From contig NZ_QRVE01000002.1 in the NCBI RefSeq assembly GCF_003462685.1, forward strand, positions 1 to 12,236: a stretch of 12,236 nt of DNA, given 5' to 3'. The translations under genes and the position numbers were made by a program. Below are positions 7,551-12,236 of the stretch, piece after piece. The notes under the pieces were generated by a model. The model did no database searches. It was not told where the DNA came from and worked only from the letters and a program-made list of their open reading frames with translations. How positions within the stretch are numbered: the first letter of the stretch is position 1; the number at the start of each line of letters is the position of its first letter. The stretch is from Collinsella sp. AF23-4AC (GTDB lineage Bacteria > Actinomycetota > Coriobacteriia > Coriobacteriales > Coriobacteriaceae).

Positions 7551-8633
7551 CTAATTACCGCTGGTAGCATTGCAGTAGATGTCGAGTATTTCGCTCAAGA
7601 GTAGATTGATATCGAATGAGCTGAGTATCTTTTTTCGGGCCAAAGTTCCCATTTCTTTTCTAAGCTCGCTTAATTCGAGAAGATGACTCAATGCAACGGC
7701 CAGAGCTTGATGGTTATCAACCGGAATCAGAACCCCATCAACACCATCATTAATTACTTGAGGAATTCCGCCAACGGGAGTGGCAACAGTTGGAATTCCT
7801 CTAGCCATGGCTTCAAGAACGCTCATGGGGAGCCCCTCGTTTTTGGAGGGGAGGCAGTACACCGCGGCACGCTCAAAGAGCTCTTCGCGTTCTGCGCCCG
7901 CGACCCAGCCGTGGAATTCGCAGCGGTCGGCAATACCGAGCTCTGCCGCAAGAGATTTATTCTTTTCGACCTCTCCGTCTCCGCCAAATACGACCTTGGT
8001 GCCGGGAAAACGCGACAGGATTTCTCTTGACGCGCGCAAGAGCACGTCAGGGCTCTTGTTCGCGTCAAGACGTCCTAAAAAAAGGACGTCTTGACGCGAA
8101 CAAGGTGAGCACGGCTGGTCTGGAACTTTGACACCGTTATGAACAACGTCAATCTTCTCCAGGTCGCAAACGTTTTTTGAAAAGTAGTCGCGCCACTCTT
8201 CCGACAGAACCACAACTCGGTCGGCGATACTAAAGGTCTTTCTTACATCACGACGGTAGGGATCTCCGCCCTCTTCGAAAGCCTTCTTAAACTCGCCATC
8301 GTGATCGTGGAGTATTACGTACTTGCCTGCTTTGTGGGCCATACGAGCCATAATTGACTTACGTTTGTAGGAGCCACGGGCGCTAATGTGTAAATGAATG
8401 ATGTCATAGGATGGCATGATCATCGCATAGCGAATCAACGCTCGGGAAAATGCGACGGATTTACCGAGCGTTGAGGAACCGATGCCCGTCCCTAGGTACT
8501 CAAAGGCATCGCATGCCTCAGGGAGACCTGCGTCTAGATAACCTTTCACGACTGAGACAATTCCGCCGTGAAGAGAGAGATCGGGTCCGACCATCAACAC
8601 CTTTGCATGGACGTGCGGATAACCTTTAGTCAT
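7551..8633 (-). CDS. Glycosyltransferase family 4, with a large internal palindrome
   Basis: This is a 360-residue GT-B glycosyltransferase of family 4. The N-terminal VLMVGPDLSLHGGIVSVV (about 12-29) is the glycine loop, and IIHLHIS (about 78-84) and VVHNGVKVP follow. The donor domain has LFLGRLDANKSPDVLL with Arg188 and Lys193. It also has the EX7E pair Glu266/Glu274 in NEGLPMSVLEAMARGIPTVATPVGG. The ATG at 8633 is preceded by AAGAGGA about six bases upstream, 10 bases after the acetyltransferase stop. Composition is intermediate between the GC-rich flank and the AT-rich core. Codons 177-193 are encoded by a perfect 22-bp inverted repeat with a T-rich loop. Its conserved arm encodes the GRLDANK motif and its other arm encodes the variable linker. 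The reading frame is intact. It may transfer the sugar following FucNAc, which is inference from gene order only. Confidence 0.93.
   Translation of the reverse strand: MTKGYPHVHAKVLMVGPDLSLHGGIVSVVKGYLDAGLPEACDAFEYLGTGIGSSTLGKSVAFSRALIRYAMIMPSYDIIHLHISARGSYKRKSIMARMAHKAGKYVILHDHDGEFKKAFEEGGDPYRRDVRKTFSIADRVVVLSEEWRDYFSKNVCDLEKIDVVHNGVKVPDQPCSPCSRQDVLFLGRLDANKSPDVLLRASREILSRFPGTKVVFGGDGEVEKNKSLAAELGIADRCEFHGWVAGAEREELFERAAVYCLPSKNEGLPMSVLEAMARGIPTVATPVGGIPQVINDGVDGVLIPVDNHQALAVALSHLLELSELRKEMGTLARKKILSSFDINLLLSEILDIYCNATSGN
8055..8104. repeat. Perfect 22-bp inverted repeat inside a glycosyltransferase gene
   Basis: The arms at 8055-8076 and 8083-8104 are exactly complementary over 22 bp, with a 6-base loop of A on the plus strand (U in the mRNA). 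The left arm begins CTTGTTCGCG and the right arm ends CGCGAACAAG. It lies wholly within codons 177-193 of the GT4 gene. The T run is in the loop, not after the stem, so it is not built like an intrinsic terminator. Complementarity this long is far beyond chance in 12 kb. The mRNA should form a very stable hairpin here. Confidence 0.97.
8435..8474. repeat. 11-bp inverted repeat inside the same glycosyltransferase gene
   Basis: TCAACGCTCGG at 8435-8445 is the exact reverse complement of 8464-8474, with an 18-base loop. It lies in codons 54-66 of the GT4 gene. Its role is unknown. It may share an origin with the longer palindrome about 330 bases away. Confidence 0.85.
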
Positions 8634-8643
8634 TGATTTCCTC

Positions 8644-9150
8644 TTACCGAAAGCTTAGACGGCGAGCTGGAAGCCCCCCCCAGATTGAAAACTCCGGGCC
8701 AACGTCTTTTGTCACTACCGCACCGGCAGCAATCACACAATGGTCGGCAATCCTAACGCCCTTAAGAATCGTTACGCCGCTGCCAATCCATACATCATTG
8801 CCGATGACGACATCTTGGTCATTCTCTGGAAGCTTGTCCGACTCATCAAGCGTCATCATGGGTCGGTCGAGAACATCTGTACGATGGTCTCCAGTAATAA
8901 TTGTGAGATGAGGGCCGCTCATGACGTAATTGCCGATATGAATCTTCGCACGGGTCGTCAGAAACGTTGCTCCTGGGCCAATATATACATCATGTCCCAT
9001 GTAAATATTTTCAATCCCCTGAATTTCGCTACGACGACCGATGGTTACGTTTTTACCGCATGATGCAAAGGAGCGTCGTAGGGCAGGAAGCAAGAGCAAT
9101 TTGTTATAAGCTCGCGAGATACCATCAAGCAATCTGTACCCAGCGCCCAT
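8644..9150 (-). CDS. Hexapeptide-repeat acyltransferase (probable O- or N-acetyltransferase)
   Basis: This 168-residue left-handed beta-helix acetyltransferase resembles WcaF/WbbJ/maltose-acetyltransferase enzymes that use acetyl-CoA. The hexapeptide turns run from VTIGRRSEIQGIENIYMGHDVYIGPGATF (about 35-63) through KIHIGNYVMSGPHLTI. They continue with VVIGNDVWIGSGVTILKGVRIADHCVIAAGAVVTKDV to about residue 150. His89 in TGDHRTD is the likely catalytic base. The C-terminal IWGGLPARRL corresponds to the usual I-x-G-x-PA-R/K closing motif. The ATG at 9150 is chosen because GGAGGA lies 10 bases upstream; the in-frame GTG at 9168 would place that site inside the gene. It starts two bases after the capG stop. 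It could acetylate the glycan repeat, as in staphylococcal capsules with FucNAc, or an amino sugar precursor. Codons 157-159 are encoded by a G8 run near the 3' end, a slippage-prone site. Confidence 0.92.
   Translation of the reverse strand: MGAGYRLLDGISRAYNKLLLLPALRRSFASCGKNVTIGRRSEIQGIENIYMGHDVYIGPGATFLTTRAKIHIGNYVMSGPHLTIITGDHRTDVLDRPMMTLDESDKLPENDQDVVIGNDVWIGSGVTILKGVRIADHCVIAAGAVVTKDVGPEFSIWGGLPARRLSFR
8674..8681 (-). repeat. G8 homopolymer in the 3' end of the acetyltransferase gene
   Basis: Eight consecutive G on the coding strand encode Trp-Gly-Gly at residues 157-159. Loss of one G would end the protein as WGGFQLAV, five residues shorter. Gain of one G would replace the tail and read on to a TGA that overlaps the ATG of the next gene. 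As assembled, the family's normal tail is in frame. Confidence 0.9.
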
Positions 9151-9152
9151 GG

Positions 9153-10333
9153 CTAAGATTTCCTCCACACCATCTTGTCCACGACGCCGGTGTAGCTCTG
9201 GATGATCTTGACCACCTTGGTGGACACGGTCTCATCGGCGTAGTCGGGAACGGGGGCCTCGGGAAGCGACCCCTCCGCGTCGAGCTCGACGGCGGTGTGG
9301 ACGGCCTGCAGCAGGCCGCGCTCGCTGATGCCGGCGAGCGTGAAGCAGGCCTTGTCCAGCGCCTCGGGGCGCTCGGTGGAGGTGCGGATGCACACCGCCG
9401 GGAACGGGCGCCCGACGCTCGCGAAGAAGCTGGACTCCTCGGGCAGGGTGCCGGAGTCGGAGACCACGGCGAAGGCGTTCATCTGCAGGCAGTTGTAGTC
9501 GTGGAAGCCCATGGGCTCGTGCATGCGCACGCGCGGGTCGAGCTGAAAGCCCGTCGCCTCCAGGCGCTTGCGGGAGCGCGGGTGGCAGGAGTACAGGATC
9601 GGCATGTCGTATTTCTCGGCCAGCGCGTTGATGGCGGTGAACAAGCTCGTGAAGTTGGCCTCGGTGTCGATGTTCTCCTCGCGGTGCGCCGAGAGCAGCA
9701 TGTAGCGCTTGGGCTCCAGGCCGAGCTCGGAGAGGACGTCCGAGGCCTCGATCTTGCCCAGGTTGGCGCGCAGGACCTCCGCCATGGGCGATCCGGTGAC
9801 GTAGGTGCGCTCGGGGCGCAGCCGGTGTCCCTGAGGTAGCGGCGGGCGTGCTCGGAGTAGGCCAGGTTGACGTCGGAGATCACGTCGACGATGCGGCGGT
9901 TGGTCTCCTCGGGCAGGCACTCGTCCTTGCAGCGGTTGCCGGCCTCCATATGGAAGATGGGGATGTGCAGGCGCTTGGCCGCGATGGCGGACAGGCAGCT
10001 GTTGGTGTCGCCCAGGATCAGCAGCGCATCGGGCTGGACCTGCACCATCAGCTTATAGCTCGCGGCGATGATATTGCCCACCGTCTCGCCCAGGTCGGCG
10101 CCCACAGCGTCCAGGTAGACGTCGGGGTCGTCCAGCGACAGGTCGCGGAAGAAGATGCCGTTGAGCGTGTAGTCGTAGTTCTGCCCGGTGTGAGCCAGCA
10201 GGCAGTCGAAGTGGCGGCGGCACTTCTTGATGACCTCGGACAGGCGGATGACCTCGGGGCGGGTGCCCACGATGATCAGCAGCTTCAGGCGGCCGTCGTC
10301 CCCGAAGCGGATATCGGAATAGTCCTTGCCCAT
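9153..10333 (-). pseudogene. capG: UDP-GlcNAc 2-epimerase-like CapG/FnlC, interrupted by a 1-base frameshift
   Basis: The intact protein would be a non-hydrolysing C2 epimerase that converts UDP-2-acetamido-2,6-dideoxy-L-talose (UDP-L-PneNAc) to UDP-L-FucNAc, the last step after CapE and CapF. Frame one (10333 to about 9821) encodes VGTRPEVIRLSEVIKK, LGDTNS (107-112), HMEAGNRCKDECLPEE (128-143) and ends ...HARRYLRDTG171. The family sequence then continues one frame away as LRPERTYVTGSPMAEVL. It goes on through SAHREEN (215-221), SCHPRSRKR (249-257) and SDSGTLPEES (292-301) to the TAG at 9153. Adding one base at 9820/9821 (GGC-TG becoming GGC-CTG) restores a continuous 393-residue protein. Read as assembled, frame one runs on in unrelated sequence to 9479 (284 residues) and loses the second domain. 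No slippery heptamer is visible. GAGGAGG lies nine bases before the ATG, and capF ends four bases upstream. It is either a true lesion or a sequencing error; both halves look otherwise undecayed, which fits an error or a recent mutation. Confidence 0.9.
9161..9166 (-). promoter_or_regulatory. Ribosome binding site that fixes the acetyltransferase start
   Basis: GGAGGA on the minus strand, 10 bases upstream of the ATG at 9150, lies within the last codons of capG. It rules against the GTG at 9168, which overlaps it. Confidence 0.75.
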
Positions 10334-10337
10334 GCGG

Positions 10338-11555
10338 CTAGACCTCCTCGTAGTAGGTGTCGGGGTCCTCGGGGTCGAAGGGCTCGTTGGCCCACATGAC
10401 CGTCACGAGGTCCTCGGTGTCGGACATGTTGGTGATGGAGTGCGTGTAGCCGGGGATCATCTCGACCACGCGCATGTCGGGACCAGAGACGACATACTCG
10501 TCGACGGGGAAGGGCTTGCCCTCGGCGTCCTCCCCCACCCTCCTCAGCCTGATCGACGCGGTACCGGAGACCACCAGGAACCTCTCCCATTTGCTCATGT
10601 GCCAGTGGTTGCCCTTGGTGATGCCGGGCTTCGAGACGTTGATGGAGACCTGGCCGCGCTCCGGCGTGCGCAGGAACTCGGTGAACGAGCCGCGCTCGTC
10701 GGTGTTGGGCTTCAGGGAGTAGGCGAAGTGCCCCGGCTCGTAGTGGGACAGGAACGTGCTCCAGAGCTTCTTGGAGAAGGATCCCTCGGAAAGGTCCGGC
10801 ACCGAAAGCGTCTCGCGGCTGTCGCGGAAGCTGCCCAGCAGGTAGACAATCTCGCCCAGGGTTTTCACGTCGGTCCCGGGGACGTAGCAGAAATCATCTC
10901 CGTCGACGCGCTCGAGCCCCTCGTATCCGCAGCGGTGCTCCTCCCCCAGCAGGGCGCCCAGCATCTCGTCGACGAGGTCGTCGATGTAGAGGAGCTCCAG
11001 CTCCACCGAGGGGTCGTTCACGGTGTAGGGGCGGCCGTTGGCGATGGCGTCGCAGAAGGTGGCCACGGCGGAGTTGTAACGCGGGCGGCACCACTTGCCG
11101 TAGAGGTTGGGAAAGCGGTAGATGAGCACCGGGGCGCCCGTGCGCTCGGAATAATCGCGGAACAGGCCCTCCCCCGCCAGTTTCGACTCGCCGTAGACCG
11201 AGCCCTCAAAACGGCCGGAAAGGCTCGCCTGCGCGGAGCTGGAGAGCATGACGGGGCACGTGTTCCCGTGGCGCTCGAGGGCATCAAGCAGCGTGGAGGC
11301 GAACCCGAAGTTGCCCTCCATGAACTCCGCCTGGTCCTCGGGGCGGTTGACGCCGGCCAGGTTGAAGACGAAGTCGGCGCGGGAGCAGTAGCCGTCCAGC
11401 TCCTCGGTCGTCGAGTCGACGTCATACTCCATGACCTCGAGCGGCAGCAGGGCTCGGTATTTGGCGCGGCGGTCCTTGCCGTCGCGGATGTTTTTCAGCG
11501 CGCAGCAGAGGTTCTTCCCGACGAAGCCCCTGGCGCCGGTGACGAGGACGCGCAC
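10338..11555 (-). CDS. capF: CapF/FnlB-type bifunctional C3-epimerase and C4-reductase
   Basis: This cytoplasmic enzyme performs the second step to UDP-L-FucNAc. A cupin domain epimerises C3 of the 4-keto sugar made by CapE, and an NADPH-dependent short-chain dehydrogenase domain reduces C4. The 405-residue protein begins with VLVTGARGFVG, with glycines 7, 10 and 13. It has LSSSAQAS (about 104-111), Tyr121/Lys125 in YGESK, and the family signature YRFPNLYGKWCRPRYNSAVATFC (about 146-168). The C-terminal cupin has GNHWHMSKWERFLVVSG, with His317, His319 and Glu324 in the HxHx4E metal motif, and His372 in PGYTHSITN. It ends NPDTYFEEV-like as DPDTYYEEV. The start is GTG at 11555, one base beyond the capE stop. 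The frame stays open further upstream in an artefactual extension that overlaps capE and does not look like protein. It is slightly longer than staphylococcal CapF. Confidence 0.95.
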   Translation of the reverse strand: MRVLVTGARGFVGKNLCCALKNIRDGKDRRAKYRALLPLEVMEYDVDSTTEELDGYCSRADFVFNLAGVNRPEDQAEFMEGNFGFASTLLDALERHGNTCPVMLSSSAQASLSGRFEGSVYGESKLAGEGLFRDYSERTGAPVLIYRFPNLYGKWCRPRYNSAVATFCDAIANGRPYTVNDPSVELELLYIDDLVDEMLGALLGEEHRCGYEGLERVDGDDFCYVPGTDVKTLGEIVYLLGSFRDSRETLSVPDLSEGSFSKKLWSTFLSHYEPGHFAYSLKPNTDERGSFTEFLRTPERGQVSINVSKPGITKGNHWHMSKWERFLVVSGTASIRLRRVGEDAEGKPFPVDEYVVSGPDMRVVEMIPGYTHSITNMSDTEDLVTVMWANEPFDPEDPDTYYEEV

Positions 11556-11556
11556 C

Positions 11557-12236
11557 CTACTGCACCGCCTCGTGCTCGCGGCCCTCGAGCGCCAGCTGCA
11601 CGTACTCGGCGGTCTTGATCTTGGCGATGGTGCCCTCAACGTCGAGCCTCTCGGTGTTGTGGGAGGTGTAGGACTCGTCGGCCTGGGTCTCCACCTCACC
11701 GTCCACGACGAACTTGTCGTAGTTCAGGTCGCGCGAGTCGCATGCCACGCGGTAGTAGCCACCCATGTCCTCGGCGCGCAGGCGCTCCTCGCGGGTCATG
11801 AGGGTCTCGAAGAGCTTCTCGCCGTGGCGGGTGCCGATCACCTGGGTGCCCACGCGGCCGAAGACCTCCTGGACCGCCTCGGCGAGGTCGCCGATGGTGG
11901 AGGCAGGCGCCTTCTGGATGAACAGGTCGCCGGGGTTGGCGTGCTCGAAGGCGAACTGCACCAGGTCGACCGCCTCGTCCAGGTTCATGAGGAAGCGGGT
12001 CATGTTGGGGTCGGTGACCGTGAGCGGCTCCCCTTTTCGGATGCGGTCGATGAACAGCGGGATGACGCTGCCGCGCGAGCACATGACGTTGCCGTAGCGG
12101 GTGCAGCAGATGGTGGTGCGGCCGGCGCCGTTTCGGGCGTTGGCGTAGATGATGGACTCCATCATGGCCTTGGACTTGCCCATGGCGTTGATGGGGTATG
12201 CCGCCTTGTCGGTGGACAGGCACACGACGCGGTCGA
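11557..12236 (-). CDS. capE: CapE/FnlA-type UDP-GlcNAc 4,6-dehydratase / 5-epimerase, C-terminal part
   Basis: The 5' part is cut by the window edge; about 225 residues remain of a family usually near 340. The enzyme removes water from UDP-GlcNAc and inverts C5, giving the 4-keto-6-deoxy-L-arabino intermediate used by CapF. The visible part opens DRVVCLSTDKAAYPINAMGK and continues SKAMMES. This contains the active-site serine (STDKA) and a Met-x3-Lys in place of the usual Tyr-x3-Lys, as in FlaA1/PseB/CapE dehydratases. CCTRYGNVMCSRGSVIPLF and PNMTRFLMNLDEAVDLVQFA follow, with APASTIGDLAEA and GTRHGEKLFETLMTREE, all standard for the group. The C-terminal tail with YTSHNTERLD is the CapE/FnlA-specific end. 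It lies one base from capF and starts the FucNAc set. The true start, promoter and upstream genes are outside the window. Confidence 0.94.
   Translation of the reverse strand, partial: DRVVCLSTDKAAYPINAMGKSKAMMESIIYANARNGAGRTTICCTRYGNVMCSRGSVIPLFIDRIRKGEPLTVTDPNMTRFLMNLDEAVDLVQFAFEHANPGDLFIQKAPASTIGDLAEAVQEVFGRVGTQVIGTRHGEKLFETLMTREERLRAEDMGGYYRVACDSRDLNYDKFVVDGEVETQADESYTSHNTERLDVEGTIAKIKTAEYVQLALEGREHEAVQ

Noticed and set aside
7761..7800. Repeated GGAATTCC boxes (AGGAATTCC at 7761-7769 and GGAATTCCT at 7792-7800)
   Set aside because: Both encode the Gly-Ile-Pro tripeptides of the conserved GT4 segment RGIPTVATPVGGIPQ, so protein sequence and codon choice explain them.
8055..8104. Intrinsic terminator or invertible switch at the 22-bp palindrome
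   Set aside because: The T run is in the loop and none follows the stem on either strand. The spacer is only 6 bases and inverting it would merely swap its T run for A, so it carries no promoter or gene segment.
9800..9840. Programmed -1 frameshift as explanation for split capG
   Set aside because: The join region (GACACCGGCTGCGCC on the coding strand) has no X-XXY-YYZ slippery heptamer, and this family is not known to use frameshifting. A lost base is simpler.
10326..11618. 430-codon plus-strand open frame opposite capF
   Set aside because: It is antisense to a well-supported gene, is rich in Val/Gly/Ala/His without domains, and has no start signals. Long shadows are expected in GC-rich DNA.
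11555..11699. N-terminal 48-residue extension of capF
   Set aside because: The extension overlaps capE in another frame and is Arg/Pro/Ser-rich shadow sequence. The GTG at 11555 begins directly at the Rossmann strand.
1..12236. CRISPR arrays, tRNA/rRNA genes, insertion sequences
   Set aside because: I saw no spaced direct repeats, no cloverleaf or rRNA motifs, and no transposase-like protein on either strand.

Overview
The window is one end of a polysaccharide (capsule or cell-wall glycan) biosynthesis locus of the Wzx/Wzy type. All eleven genes lie on the minus strand, so the text below follows transcription from high to low coordinates. Conserved sugar-nucleotide genes are GC-rich with strong Shine-Dalgarno sequences, and GTG/TTG starts occur. 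Ugd and the CapE/F/G set resemble those of Gram-positive capsule loci. A high-GC Gram-positive host, perhaps a gut Coriobacteriia-type actinobacterium such as Collinsella or Olsenella, is my best guess. No rRNA or housekeeping marker confirms it.

Region 1 (12236-9153, GC-rich) holds the UDP-L-FucNAc pathway: capE (its 5' part lies outside the window), capF and capG. capG is split by a 1-base frameshift at about 9820/9821, either a real lesion or a sequencing error. Region 2 (9150-7551, intermediate composition) holds a hexapeptide acetyltransferase with a G8 tract near its 3' end and a GT4 glycosyltransferase. That glycosyltransferase gene contains a perfect 22-bp inverted repeat inside its coding sequence. 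Region 3 (7541-2489, AT-rich) is the likely serotype-specific core: a second GT4, a Wzy-type polymerase, a Wzx flippase and a third glycosyltransferase. Region 4 (2462-96, GC-rich) holds a UDP-glucuronate 4-epimerase, an intra-operon terminator-like hairpin, and UDP-glucose 6-dehydrogenase. The cluster ends with a very strong rho-independent terminator at 7-46.

Together the genes could supply UDP-FucNAc (or UDP-PneNAc if CapG is inactive), UDP-GlcA and UDP-GalA. Three glycosyltransferases would extend a lipid-linked repeat unit, the acetyltransferase could decorate it, Wzx would flip it and Wzy would polymerise it. The initiating phosphoglycosyltransferase and the chain-length regulators are not in the window and presumably lie upstream of capE. 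The genes overlap or are separated by fewer than 60 bases, so there is no gene-free stretch above 300 bases. I recognise a capsule-type locus, not a wholly new system. The most unusual signals are the capG frameshift, the 22-bp intragenic palindrome and the G8 tract.
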